From Sporobolomyces roseus (taxonomy: Eukaryota; Basidiomycota; Microbotryomycetes; Sporidiobolales; Sporidiobolaceae): 64,000 nucleotides of DNA. The stretch is from the NCBI GenBank assembly GCA_016617785.1, contig JADILM010000008.1:744001-808000 (forward strand), read 5' to 3'. A program made the position numbers and the translations under genes. Every line of letters begins with the position of its first letter. Positions within the stretch are counted from its first letter, which is position 1. The notes under the pieces were generated by a model that was not told the DNA's origin, did no database searches, and worked only from the letters and a program-made list of their open reading frames with translations. This document shows positions 1 through 13,451 of this stretch, piece by piece.

Positions 1-1
1 T

Positions 2-934
2 ACCCCTCAAGACTGCTCAGTCTGCGACAACAAGACGACCCTCGCTTGTTCAGATTGTCAAACTACTTTCTTCTGCTCAATTGAATGCCAAAGACCTGTA
101 GGTTGTGCTGAATCAATCTCGTGGGTTACTCGTAGCTAATAAACAGGGACTCGCGCACAGATGTGGCTCACTCACAAGTTTACCTGTTCGAAACCTAAAT
201 CCTCTTTCATATCGCCAACGCTGTCTCTGAGAGAGATGATGGCGCTCATGGTCTTCTACGACGTCGAATTGCTCGATGGCGCGAGTCTCGATGCAACGCC
301 GAGAACTCTACTCCAACTCGTGCACGACCTTGGGTTGTTCGAAGGAAATTACAAAGGTGAGTTCGATGCCCTCAGCCTCAGCGCTTCCTCTTGTCGTGCT
401 CACGTAGGAGCTATGTGATGATCGACAGATCTTTGGGCAGGACTCACAGGTGACGCCACGAAGCTATTGGAACCGTACCTTTCGCCCTGCGTACTCATCG
501 CGCGAGGATTCGTACAAGAATTTGAAAGGACTCGCTCGCCGACCAGTTTCGAGAAACACGGCTACCCTCCCAGCTGCTGTCTAGCGTGGAACACAGTCAG
601 CTTCCGTTCATTAGGTCTGGTTACGCGATACCTTCGATCGAATCCGTTCGCTTCCTCAACCACGAATCCTTTCGGTTTACTCAAGCCCATCCTTCAACGG
701 GAACTCGTCGTTACTACGCTTCTCGCAGCTGGAGCACTGCACTACGAAGACCCGATCCTCCTTCATCCAGCTGAAACAGCGATTGAACGACTGCTCGCAA
801 CGCTTCGAACGACATACTCACTCGTCGAAGGTCACACAAAACTCGATATCATGAACAAGACCGAGTTCTACGAAGGACAGTTGGCAGAGCTGTACTCCCG
901 CTCACGTAGTGCGAGATCTGGTCTACGAGAGTGA
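2..934 (+). CDS. MYND-type zinc finger protein, copy 1 (5' end outside window)
   Basis: The gene enters from the left edge, so its start is missing. Exons read: up to 97, 161-356, 429-934, about 259 codons. A MYND finger opens the visible part: CSVC, then CSDC, then FFCSIEC, with the last His and Cys (LTHKFTC) supplied by exon 2, so intron 1 (98-160) cuts the finger. The rest aligns without gaps to the genes at 25280-26274 and 26816-27706, with shared blocks such as LxEPxLSxCxLxAR and AWNT. Intron 2 (357-428) is an ordinary GTGAGT..CAG intron; in the two paralogues the same intron appears to start with AT. MYND fingers usually bind proline-rich partners; the function here is unknown. An intron-like segment (937-1000, with TACTAAC at 973-979) follows the TGA stop, so a longer, frameshifted C-terminus cannot be excluded. 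Confidence 0.72.
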
Positions 935-2250
935 AGGTAGCGTGCTTTATTCTTTTTGCTTTCAATCTTGAGTACTAACTCGCGCCTTCCTCTGTGACAG
1001 CACCAGCCTCCAATCAATCTGCTACTCAAGATACATCTGGGGTAGGTCGGCTTCAGTGACTGCAATACACAGAATCGCAGAATGTCAACGTGCTTCGCTA
1101 GACTTCGAGCGTCTTCGAGTAGTCTTCGATGCATTGATCTCAGTGATCAATTCTCGAGAATACTTTCTGGTACTCCAGCTTCTCGGAGAAAGAGGAACAG
1201 ACTTGTTTGTCTATTACCGATCTTGCCCCTCCTTCGTTTCCTGCCTCTTCACGACGACACTGTCCTCTCGGCTCTGGATCGAGCACCCTCCGATTCTCAC
1301 AGATCAGTCTGCTTCTCATAGCATGTCAAGCAGCAGTTTCTTCGCCAGAAATCTGGGACTGAGTCCGAGACACGATTCCGCTCCCTGCTAAATTTCAACT
1401 TCTCAAGAACCATCTTTTGGTACTTCTCCCAGATTATGGAATCAAGGAAAGTTCAGATCGCGGTCAGAGAGACGCTTCTGTAGGTTTCATCGAAGCTGAA
1501 TCGAAGGCAAAGAGCTCAAAGATGCGAAAGAAGAGGGAATGCGAGAAAACGCTCGGATACTGAATAGAGTGTAAAGCTTTGATCCTCGTTCTGTCTCCCA
1601 ACAAGCTCCCACCCTTCTGACGTCTCAGAGTCAAAGAGTAGTGGGGCACTCCCTCGTTGCACTGACATCGAAAAGATGGGAGTTTCTCGCAACGAACGAG
1701 AATGTCGAACTTCGCTCTCTTCTGCTCGACCAGCTTCATCTCCTCTCCTGCTCTCCTCGCGATATGCTGCGCGCTCCGCCTCTCTCTCTGAGCTTTCTCT
1801 CTCGACTCCGGGATCCAGATTCGACTCTCTAAATCTCGGAAATCGCAAACTGGTCAAACTGGTCGAGTGTGAGACAAGCGCTTTTTTTGCAGGCGCAGAA
1901 CCCTGGGATACTTTTACGTATCCCATAATTCCGCAATTTTGAGAGTCCGTCTTTCGTATCGAGCTCTTCTGTCGCTTGATGGAGGCCGCAACGACGACAC
2001 ACTACGGAAAAGAGTTGACAGAGACGTGTCCTGCGAGAGAGAACGAGGAGAAGAAAAGAGGAGGAAGTAGAGTTCAGATATGTCTTTCGCAGATGCGAGA
2101 CGAGAACGACGACGACAAGCCGAGACGACCATGAACGAGACTCTTACAAAGGGTCTCGCGAAGAGAAGAGAAGTATAGGCTAACTACAGTATAGTATTGA
2201 CAAAAAGACTGATGACAACTAATGACTACTCAAAATCGACGACAAACAGC
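935..2250. other. gene-poor stretch between MYND copy 1 and catalase copy 1
   Basis: About 1.3 kb with only short open frames on both strands, none with a recognisable domain or consistent splice signals. It includes the intron-like segment 937-1000 and the 3' flanks of the two converging genes. I see no RNA gene or repeat. Confidence 0.5.
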
Positions 2251-4120
2251 TTAGAGCTTGCTCGAGTTGGCGAGGTTGGGACGGAATCGGATAGCCTCGG
2301 AAGCGGGCTTGACCTGGAGAGGTTGTTGCTCGGGAAGTCCAAGCTCCTTTGCGATCTTGTTCGAAAGTTCTTGGTTGATGTTGGCGCTGTGGGATAGGAG
2401 AGAGCTGAGTCAGCGAGAGCTAGAAAGTGATTGAGAGAGAAGAGAAAGCTTACAAGCAAGAGAGGACACGCTTCTTGACTTCTTCCGACTTGCAGCCTCC
2501 GAGGTGACCAGAAACGTTGTTGACAAAGTTTGCCTTCTCCTCATCGGTAAAGACTCGTTCGTAAAGGTCTCGAGGTTGCTCGAAATCGAGCTCGGTAACT
2601 TCGGAGAGGTCCTGAACAGCTCCTCCAAGGAATTGCTCGTGCTCGGAGATGTCATAAGGATTCTTCTTGTAGTTGAGAGTTTGGAGAGAAGATTGGTAGT
2701 TGGGTCGAGGACCTTGATTGTAGAAAGCGGCGGCACCATCTCGTTGGAAGTTGGCGGGTTGAGTGAGAGGAGAGTTGACAGGGAGTTGAGCGTAGTTGAC
2801 TCCGAGACGGTATCGATGAGCGTCGGGGTAAGAGAAGAGTCGAGATTGGAGGACGGGATCGGCACTAGGCTCGATTCCAGGAATGAGGTGGGAAGGAGAG
2901 AAGGCGATTTGTTCAATCTCGGCGCTGTATACGAAGAGGAATGAGCTGAGTCCGAGTGAGAGAGAGAGAAGGGAAGTGGAGGACGTACAAGTAATTTTGA
3001 GCGTTCTCGTTGAGAGTAAGCTTTCCAACAGGTCGAAGAGGGAACTCCTTCTGAGGCCAGGTCTTGGTCAAATCGAGGATGTTGTATCGGAACTTCTCAG
3101 CTTGTTCAGGAGTCATGACTTGAACGTTGAGGGTCCACGAAGGGAATTCTCCTCGTTCAATCGCTTCGAACAAGTCTCGAGTCGAGTAGTCGGGAGCGGT
3201 TCCAGCGGTCTTGGCTGCCTCGTCGTCGGTGAACGCCTTGATACCTTGATCAGACTTGTAGTGGAATTGAACGTAAACGAACGATCCATCCTCCTTGACC
3301 ATCTTGTGAGTGTGTCCCGAGTAACCGTGCATGAATCGGTATCCGTCGGGAGTTCCTCCTCGGTCCGAGAAGAGGATAGTGAATTGATGGAGTGATTCAG
3401 GGTTGAGCGAGGCGTAGTCCCAGAAGTGGTCGGGATCCTTCAAGTGAGTTTGAGGGTCACGCTTCTGAGTGTGAATGAAGTGAGGGAACTTCATCGGGTC
3501 TCGAAGGAAGAAGACGCTGTGAACAAGCAGAACCGAGTCAGTTCAGGCCGAGCGGCGAGACTGTCAACTTTTCGCAAACTCACGGAGTGTTGTTGTAAAC
3601 GTGATCCCAATTTCCCTCCTCCGTCCTCAACTTGACAGAGAAACCACGAGGGTCACGAGCAGTATCGGCAGATCCACTCTCTCCTCCGACAGTCGAGAAA
3701 CGAGCTGAAGCGCGAACCTTGGTTCCAACCTTCGAGAAAAGTTTGGCGCAAGTCAAGTCGGAGATGTCGTGGGTGACCTCGAAAGTACCGTGAGCTCCTG
3801 CACCCTTAGCGTGGATGACTCGCTCGGGGATGCGCTCTCGGTCGAAGTGGGCAAGGCTGCGAGGAGGATGTCGATTCAACAAAAGTGAGAAACGAAGAAA
3901 TTGAAGATTGTACTCACGCATCAATCAAGTTGAAGTCCTGAAGGAGAAGAGGTCCCTGTGCTCCAGCTCGTTGAGCGGCGTAGGGCTCCTGGAGAGGGTG
4001 ACCTTGAGAGTCGGTCTGCGAGAGGCAAAGAATCAGTCGCATTTCGATCGTGCAGAGATAGCGAAGGAAACTCACGAATGTGGCGCCATCAGGCTTCTTC
4101 ATAACTTGTTCGGAAGGCAT
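2251..4120 (-). CDS. catalase copy 1, peroxisomal (516 aa)
   Basis: Haem catalase, converting hydrogen peroxide to water and oxygen. Exons on the complement: 4120-4076, 4015-3918, 3856-3584, 3516-2989, 2924-2454, 2386-2251; all introns are GT..AG and the frame is continuous. Catalytic His63 lies in VIHAKGAG, catalytic Asn136 in NNTPVFF, and the proximal haem ligand Tyr347 in [12 protein letters not shown]. The length fits small-subunit catalases. The C-terminus is SKL, a type 1 peroxisomal targeting signal. A 5'UTR intron is likely (4129-4397). Exon lengths match the copy at 62557 exactly and the exons are almost identical in sequence, while most introns differ. Neighbouring stress genes fit an oxidative-defence role. 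The fingerprint residues leave little doubt about the family. Confidence 0.97.
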
Positions 4121-4128
4121 AGTAGAGA

Positions 4129-4397
4129 CTGTAAGAGAGGGAAGTGCAGAATAGTCAGTAAGGAAGTTGAATGTACTCTAAGTTGCTGCTTTTTTCCTCC
4201 GATCCCTGTTAATGGTATCGTCTCTCCCTTTCCCCTTCTCCCAGCCATTGACTGATGATCGTCGTAACACCTCAGTTGAAGGTCGAAGTCGAAGCCACCA
4301 AGTTTCTTCGGATCGACGAATTCGTAGACGAGAGGTCGAAGGCGGGTAGAGGACGACGGCAGATTGTAGCTGACGGAGGGTCGAGTCTTGGACTTAC
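4129..4397 (-). other. probable 5'UTR intron of catalase copy 1
   Basis: On the complement, GTAAGT begins at 4397 and a CAG acceptor ends at 4129, eight bases before the ATG. Catalase copy 2 has an intron of similar length (62271-62544) in the same place, which supports both. Long leader introns often raise expression of highly expressed fungal genes; that role is inferred. Confidence 0.6.
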
Positions 4398-5052
4398 TTC
4401 GATGTGTAAAGGTGAAGTATTGAGAAGAGAGAACGAATCTGAAGCGGTTCATTTTGACATTACGTTCGCCTCTTGATGTCCTCGATTGAATCGTGAGAAG
4501 CCCATCATCGACCGACTTCCACAAATCTTGCGAGACCGATCACTCCGAAAGTAACATCGAGCCGTCGGAGGCTGTTCAGTAGAGAGGTACTTCCACTCTC
4601 GACTTTGAGAGACAGATCTGCGGGCAACGAAGAACGGGTAAAGAATTCGACGAATCGAAGTTCCTCCTCGCCACTGTTCCCTCTGAACTGCCTCGAGGTC
4701 CTGTCACATTCCAATAGTAGAGGCTAATCAAACAGGCAGATCGCGTCAGAAAACGGCCAGGAGATGTTCGGATGAGATAAGCGTCGAAACAGAGCTCTGC
4801 ACGACCTCGGATGCTTCTACGTTCACTTAATTATAACGCTATCAAACCTGCCGAGGTTCGTCAAGTTGAGCGAAAGGCTCTTTGAACCGGAGAAGGCAGA
4901 GATGCGAGAGAGGCGGTCAATCGAATGAGACTTTCTATTGCCGAACTTGCTCGATCAGCGATATTGAGCTCCTCGCTACTGACAGCCTCTCAGACGATAA
5001 ACCACAGCGAAGAGACATACCGCTGATTTCTATACATTCGGGAAGCACCTAT
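4398..5052. other. catalase 1 promoter and 3' flank of chromate transporter
   Basis: About 650 bp containing the catalase 1 upstream region and the end of the chromate transporter, both on the minus strand. Short open frames show no domains. I see no clear stress element or repeat. Confidence 0.4.
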
Positions 5053-7146
5053 CTAAGCTTGAACTACTCCGTACCAAGCCATTCCTCCGACAGCTCCAGC
5101 CAAAATCGCGAAAGGTGTAGGAACCTTGAACCATTCTACGGCGATGAACGTTGCAGCTACGGTCGAGACCCAGAATCCATCTCTGTCGAGTGAAGAGAAG
5201 GATGCGCCGTCGGTACTGGCGATAGGAGCGGCTTGAATGAATCCGACTCGGAATAGACGATAGACGGCCGAGTAGATCTGTTCGTACCCTCGCTCATCAG
5301 CTCAGCTGAGATAGAAGAGTCGATGAGAAAGGAGCGCTTACAAGTCCGACTGCTCCAGCATTGAAACCTCGAAGAATCGAACGAACGAGAGTTGCCGTTT
5401 TCCAGCGTTGATAAAGCGGCAGGAAAGCGAGTTTGAGCATGATTCCACTGTGACGAACAAGCTCGCGACTCAGTCTCACCTTGTCCCGAGAAGCGAGAGC
5501 AGACTCACGGGAGGAAGATCGCGGTCACTGCCAAAATCGCTCCACCGATACTCGACGCCGTCGAACTAGACATGACGAGAACTCCGAGGTATGCGGTGAA
5601 ACAGAAGACTGGACCGGGACACGCTTGTTGGATGGCGAATCCGAGGAGAAAATCGCGAGGGGAAACGTAGCCAGGTTCGACAACGTATCCTCGCAAGAGC
5701 GGGATGACTACTGGTCCTCCACCCTGATAGCACAATCATTCAATCGTCAGTGAACGGTCGAGAGACGCAAACGTGCGAAACTGAGCTCACGAAGATGATT
5801 GTACCAGCGAGAAGGAGATTCGTAACGAATTCAAGTTCCTTGAAAGTTTGCTTGATTCCTCCTCGGACGGCGAGCATGACGATGAGGATGACGAAGAAAG
5901 CAGCAGCACTGTGACAGAGATGCTCTTTTGATCAGCAAAGGGAAGTAGCGATCGAGAAAGCACGACGACTCACATGTAAAGACCTTGCTTGATAGTCAAC
6001 TTGAAGTACACTTCTTCCTCTGGCTCGACTACTGGTTCCCTCGTCTCCTCCGTGATCCCTCGTCGATGGTGCGGTTCCTCGAGAGGTGGTGTAGGATACC
6101 TTTCGATCGAATCTGATCCATTCGTATAACCCCTCCTCATCGTCGTACCCGAAGGTTCGACTATGTCCATTCCACTCGAATGCGATTTGGTTGCTACTGG
6201 AGCTGCAGGTCGAGGTAATTGCATTTCGATCTGTTCGACGGGGACTGTCTGTTCCTCCGTGACGGGACTGGAGTTTGTCGATCTCTTGAGGTTTCGTCTA
6301 GTGCGATATAGGGCGGCTTGATCGACGATGAGAGTAGTGGCACCTCCAGCGACCATCAACACCGGGTAAAGCCATTGAGATTCGTAACAACTTGCGATTG
6401 CTCCCGAGAAGAAGAGGAGTAAGAGTGTCGTTTGATCGGTGACGACTTTCTTTGAGAGCTGATACGCCGCGAGAGCGACGAGACCGACTGTTGCAGCGTT
6501 GAGACCGGTGAAGAGGGCGAAAACGATGTTGGGCAATGTTTCGGGAATGCGTCGAACGGCGAAAGCGACTCCAGTCATGATGATTGCACAGGGTGCTGTA
6601 AGGAGGACGAAGGACCAGAGACCACAGAGAGTACCGTCGTGTAAGCAGGAAATGGCGAAAGCGAGCTGTTTCGAGACGAATTCTTGGTCAGCACGAGGTT
6701 CGATGGAAGCTTCGAAGATCTCGCTACGTTGTCACAAGCTTCATTGACGAGCAATATAAGTTGCTCAGCTCACTTGCGAAAAAGCTGGACCGGGTAAAGC
6801 GTTTCCCAGAGCCAATAAATCGTTGAAAGTTTGATCATCCACCCATTCTTGTTTCGTCACGAAGATCTGGTGAACTCATGGTACTCGATCAGCAATCTAT
6901 AGGAGCAGGAGATAAGCGAGGAACAAGACTCACTTTTCGAATTAACACGATGTTAGCTGAAGGTCCACCGAATGCAGTCCATCCCAATGGTCCGAAATAC
7001 TTCGTAGTCTGTGAATCAATCCTCTCGCTCCACGTCAGCCAACGTAGCCAGTTAGCGATGTATAGAGAAAGGAAACTCACCAGAGCTAGTCGAGATAACA
7101 GCGAGCGTCTTCTAGGAGCAGCTGAGCCGCTAGCTAGGGTATGCAT
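5053..7146 (-). CDS. chromate ion transporter, CHR family (529 aa)
   Basis: Membrane transporter of the ChrA/CHR superfamily, whose members export chromate. Exons on the complement: 7146-7081, 7008-6934, 6866-6774, 6665-5974, 5908-5791, 5723-5509, 5447-5342, 5277-5053; the frame is continuous throughout. The protein has the two homologous halves of a long-chain CHR protein. The N half carries FGPLGWTAFGGPSAN and PGPAFSQ; the C half carries FGGGPVVIPLLRG and CPGPVFCF, each with several hydrophobic segments. The halves are joined by a hydrophilic linker rich in Ser, Thr, Pro and Glu, encoded in the fourth exon. Fungal CHR genes are patchily distributed and resemble bacterial ones. The substrate here is inferred from the family; sulphate or another oxyanion is possible. 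Confidence 0.93.
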
Positions 7147-7508
7147 GATTCACTGAGCTTATCGAGAGTAGTAACAGAAGCAGAAGAGAGAGTCATGGGT
7201 GGATGGAGCAAAGTCAAGAGTTTCTCCTCGAATTTCCAATTCATCGGAATCATGAACGTGCGTTTTTGCTCTTCTTGGTTCTCCGTCCTGCCAGGATACG
7301 AAGAGCCCTCAACTGTCGAGTCAGGCTAGTGCTTCGAGATGGAGCGAGGGAGAACGTTGCGGTGATCAGAAAGGGAACAACGAAAGTGAAAAACTGATCT
7401 CGTTTCGCAAGCGAAGAAGGATATGGGTTACGTAAAAGAGAGAGGAAGAAGTTACAACCCTAGTATACAGGAGTATAATACGATACATCAAGAAACGAAC
7501 GAATAAAC
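7147..7508. other. chromate transporter promoter and lipoyl synthase 3' flank
   Basis: About 360 bp between two minus-strand genes. It should hold the upstream region of the chromate transporter. Nothing further is recognised. Confidence 0.4.
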
Positions 7509-9064
7509 CTATGCTCTGACACCCTCCAAGACTTGCCTCTCTCCATCCTTTCCGACCACTTCGACTCCTCCATCTCTACCTTTCAATCCTTTCAATAATC
7601 TTTGTCCTGCCGCACTCTTCAACAATTCGTTCGCCTTGAATGAACTCCTGACGAGAGGTCCAGACGCCCAGTAGAGGAATCCATGCTCCTCTGCTTGTTT
7701 CCCCCAGTAGTCGAACTTCTCGGGTGAGATGTAGGACGAAACTTTCATGTGTCGTTTTGTCGGTCTCATGTATTGTCCGAAGGTGACAACGTCGACGTTG
7801 TTCGCTCGTAAGTCTGTAAGGACGAAGGATAGAATTAGTGTCCTTCGAAAAAGGAGAATTTCGATCGACTAATCCTTTCCTCGAACTTACCTTTCAATGT
7901 CTGTAGAATCTCATGATCCTCTTCCCCAACACCCAACATGATCGAAGTCTTAGTAATCAATCCAGGTTTCGCCTCTTTCGCAACTCTCAGCACTTCCAAA
8001 CTCTGTCGATATTTCGCTCGAGGATCCCGAACGAACGGTGTTCGACTTTCGACCGTCTCCATGTTGTGCGCGTAGACGTCGAGTCCCGATTGAGCCACGA
8101 GTGAAATCGCAGATGCGTCCCCTTGGAAATCTCCTGTGAGCGCTTCGATCAGGATTTGAGGAGCCCTATTCGAAGTGAATCAGGTCAATACGAGTGTATA
8201 GTGTACCATAGGGAAAGAGTGGAAGTGAACGCACTTTGATTTGGTCTTTCTGATAGTTTCTGCGAAATGTGAAGCACCTCCGTCCGCGATATCTACGGAA
8301 TCGGATTCACTCTATCAGTCTCCTACGTCGAAGCCGATTTGAGAAGACCCGATCACATACCATCACGATCTACACTAGTCATAACGATATACCCAACTCC
8401 CCACCTCGAAATCGCTTCCGCCGTATTCTCCGGTTCATGTACATCCAGTGGCGGAGGAGCTTTACTGGTCTTGATCGCACAGAACCTACAACCTCTCGTA
8501 CAAGTATCACCCATCAACTATACCAAATCCCCAACCCAAAAATCAGCTAAAATTGCCTTTTGATGCGAAAGGGAAAAGAGTAAGGGAGAACGTACCATGA
8601 TTGTAGCTGTAGCATCACCTTTGTCTCCACCCCAACACTGACCGATATTAGGACACCTAGCTTCCTCACACACTGTGTGTAACCCTAATCCTCTCAAATC
8701 ATTCTTGATTTTGTTATAACTCGCACTCGTTGGAATCGCTGTCTTGAGGTATTTCGGTAATCGTTGACTGCACGTACCAAACCGCCGTACATCAACCTCG
8801 CGTATAAAGTTGCTAGCTAAGGAGTTGTACGTACTTTGAAGGGTTTTTGGAGAACAAGACTCGTTCCTGTGATTTCTCGATAGGTGAACCACTCCCTAAG
8901 AAATCATCAATTTCTAACCCTTCTTGTCTGAGTGCTTCTAGTCGTGGTCGGTGAGGTGTAGCGGCTCCTGAAGCGGAAGTTGAAGTTGCGGCAGTGGCAA
9001 GTGAACGGAATTGTGTGACTGCTCTTCGCTGTAGAGAGACGAGAGGGATCAGTAGAAGTCTCAT
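7509..9064 (-). CDS. LIP5: lipoyl synthase, mitochondrial (398 aa)
   Basis: Radical-SAM enzyme that inserts two sulphur atoms into protein-bound octanoyl groups, giving the lipoyl cofactor of pyruvate and 2-oxoglutarate dehydrogenases and the glycine cleavage system. Exons on the complement: 9064-8835, 8767-8596, 8517-8361, 8292-8235, 8165-7891, 7813-7509. The auxiliary cluster motif CX4CX5C (Cys110, 115, 121) and the radical-SAM motif CX3CX2C (Cys140, 144, 147, in CTRGCRFC) are both present, as are the family signatures AHNMETV and [11 protein letters not shown]. The N-terminus is basic, hydrophobic and without acidic residues, as in a mitochondrial presequence. Length is normal for the family. 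All six exons keep frame. Confidence 0.97.
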
Positions 9065-9482
9065 ACGAAGTTCAGTGAGGCGACTTTACAGGTAGTGTCA
9101 TGGTTTGGATGGTGGATTGAAGATGGGGAAGAAAATTGTTGAGTCTTACTCTCTCTCTCTCCTCACCAAATTTCGCAACGGGAAAGCCGATTCGCCTCGC
9201 CAAATCAAAACCCTCTCAAATACCTCTCTCTTTGACGACCTCGAGACAGCAGCATTGATGGGAACAGAACGATAGAGAGAGAATTGCAATATAGGATTGT
9301 ACAACGACGAAATAAATCAAGAAAAGAAGGGAAGAAACCCAAAGAACGAACGAGAAAGTACAAAGTGAACACGATAGGAGACAGACGGAATGAGTCCGAG
9401 ACAGCGACGATAACGATACAACTGGGAGAGGGGAAGCGAGAGTATACCGAGTACAAACGACACCATCAAATCTTATCCTCCC
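9065..9482. other. lipoyl synthase upstream region
   Basis: About 420 bp between two minus-strand genes, containing a CT/GA-rich tract near 9140-9180. No gene or motif is recognised. Confidence 0.4.
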
Positions 9483-11907
9483 TCAAGCGAGAACCCTCTC
9501 CCTCTCCTCTACTTTTCCCTCCGCTTCTCCAACCCTGGGTGTATTGACGATAGAAGGTGGTAAAGGTACTTCCTGAGGTAGAGGTTTGAGGTATCCATTC
9601 TCCTTTGGAACTTGAGGTAATTCAGGCAAGGGAGGAGAACCGATCTCTTCCTTCTTCGTTTCCCTGATCGTCGGGACGAGCACGACAGCCGACTGAAAAC
9701 TCTCTTTCCTTCTCTTCTCCTCATCCTCCCCAAACCTCCTCAACACTTCCTCCATTCCCACTTCCTCCGCATCCCTCTCATCCAACACTTCTTCCTCTTC
9801 GGCATCGTCCTCGAAAGGTAGTGGAGGGAGTTCGTCTTCTTGGTCTTGTGGATTCGGGGGTTGAGCTGAAGTCGACCACAAGAGAGCGTTTGAAAAGAAC
9901 GTCCCGACTCCCGAATACATTGATCGAGCGGTAGTAGAAACTACACTCCCTCGTTTCTCTTCACTCATCTTGATGGGTTCCTCCTCCGTTGCAGCAACGA
10001 GGCATGAAGATCTCCTCGTTTGTTCCCCTGGTTCACCATGATCCAATTCCCAGCCTTCTTCCTCTTCCTCTTCTTCTTCCTCTTGACTCCCCAATTCCTC
10101 CTCATCTCCTTCCTGTACTTCTCCCCGAAACGCGTACATCCCTTCTTCCAACTCATGCGTGACTCTCAAACTCCCTTCCTCTCGTGATACTGGTTCAGGT
10201 CGTATAGTGACTGGAACAACATCCCATTGTCTCCTCCTCCATTTCCTAACCTCCTTCAACTCCCACTTCTTCCTCTTCCTCATTTCCCTGTCCCGTTCTT
10301 TACTCATCGAATCAGAGTTCGAATCTGAAGTAGTAGAAGTAGAAGCCAACGAACCTCCTTCCAATTCGAGGCTCAAATGGTTCCCCCAAATATTCGAAGA
10401 CAAGATTTCTTTCGATTGATCCTCCAAACTCATACTCGTCGTCGTCGAACGCTCTTCGAACCCTAATCCAATCGGAGGAGAAGTTTCGACCCCTTTTCCA
10501 ACAGAGCTTAATTCAGAGAAGGAGGAAGAAGCGGGATGATTTTTCGAGAATGGGAATTTCTCCCTCCATCCTGAAGTTCGTTTGATCTTGATTACTCGAA
10601 CGGGTCGATACGCTGAAGGTTCATCATCATTATCACTCTCACTATCCTCCTCGCTCTCTTCGGGTGGACGGGATTGAGGATCGGGAGTTTGTTCAGGTGA
10701 CATGATTGAATAACCTTTGAGGATTGAACTTTGTGTAGGACTGATCATTGATATGATCGACAGTCTATGTTTCTGCGAGGATGGAGCTGAAGAGGTGTTC
10801 GTTGTCGTTGTCGGGGGTACAGGTGGAAGTGGTGGTGGATCTTTAGAAGGGATTGGTGGAGGTGGTAAACTCGCTTCTCTTGAACGAGGTAATCTTTTCC
10901 CATTCACTTCTCCACCTCCTCCTCCTCCTACACGATTCAATAAACCCCCTAATCCATTCTTGACGACTTTCCCGACAACTGGAATCGATTCGAGATCCGA
11001 GAGGGGGTGGGAAGATTTTTGTTTCTGACGTTTGAGAGGGATGGTTTCAATTAAATAGTCGAACTCTTCGGGTGGGGATGAAGTGGTGGTTGATAGAGGA
11101 GGTGGAAAGGAGGGATCGTGTGAGAAGATTACTTGAAGGGTTTGAGTCGAGGGGTCGAGGTGGAAACGAGGGAGTGGGTGAGAGAAAGCTGAAGGGTAGG
11201 TCTGAATCGGTGTAGGGTGGGAGAGTACGACTTGATCGTCTGTTGGCTTGTGATTTCGTGGTCAGCAGAGTCAAGGGAGAAAGAGAGGAAGGGATTCTTA
11301 CCGACTACGTCGACAGGTTTTGAAGCTGCTGCCGAATACAGATGCCCATTATAATCCAGGAAAAAGAGTTGATTATTTTTGTTGTGCTGTAGACTGAGTC
11401 CTTTGAGAGTAGGTTGTTTAACTGGATGTGCTCCAAATCTGAATTCATTCAAATCCGAAAAGAGAAAACGAAATGGAATTCCGTCAACTGGATTTCGTTC
11501 TTCTCGAGGGTCGAGCATAGGGTAGAGAGTGAGCTTTACAGTGCACCTCTATGAATCTTGTGTCCTAACAAGTCGAGAGTCTTTCCTTGTGCTCTGTTTT
11601 GTAACAAGAACATTCCGATTGGCAAGTTCAACTGACTCCATTCGTGTTGGAACGCTACATTCTGGGATTGAGGTGGAAGGTGAGATAAGGGAGTAGCTGA
11701 TTGAGGTACTTGAGATGAAGAGTTGAACGAGTAAGAGTGGGGAACAAGAGGAGAGGAGAGGCTGGCTTGGTATGAAGGTGGAGCGATGGACGCCCCTTCT
11801 CCTCGCATAGCTAAATGGTTAGCTCCAGAGTAACTTGTAGGCTGTAGTCGAGTTTGAGCGAGTTGAGTGAAAGGGAGCAAGGAAAGAGTCAAACTCTCCG
11901 TCGTCAT
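9483..11907 (-). CDS. large protein with N-terminal beta-trefoil-like domain, apparent frameshift (about 787 aa)
   Basis: Exons on the complement: 11907-11302 and 11239-9483. The region around residues 95-250 resembles ricin-B/beta-trefoil-like proteins of basidiomycetes: FLLQNRAQGKTLDLLGHK, then NNQLFFLDYNGHLYSAA, then a VVLSHPTP segment formed across the intron. The long C-terminal part is disordered, with Pro-rich, Ser-rich and Glu-rich blocks. As written, the frame is broken near 11541: after HRGAL the reading frame meets TAA, while the next frame continues with VKLTLYPMLDP. One missing base would rejoin them, and the phases of both exons then agree exactly. This may be an assembly error or a real mutation. 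Function unknown; sugar binding or membrane association is possible from the fold. Confidence 0.65.
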
Positions 11908-11969
11908 TTACGAAAACTGCCGAGAGAAGCTTCTCCTTTCTTCCTCTTCACTCATTCACTGTAACAATC

Positions 11970-13451
<1,482 letters not shown>

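Noticed and set aside
1056..1391. 111-codon plus-strand frame after MYND copy 1
   Set aside because: No similarity to the family C-termini and no domain; overlaps other open frames.
2504..3395. Long plus-strand open frames antisense to catalase copy 1
   Set aside because: Equivalent frames appear antisense to catalase copy 2; they mirror the catalase codon usage and are not separate genes.
11482..11541. Alternative 59-nt intron to explain the frame break in the beta-trefoil-like gene
   Set aside because: Its GTGCAC donor is poor and it would remove a segment that fits the domain; a missing base explains the data better, though it is not excluded.
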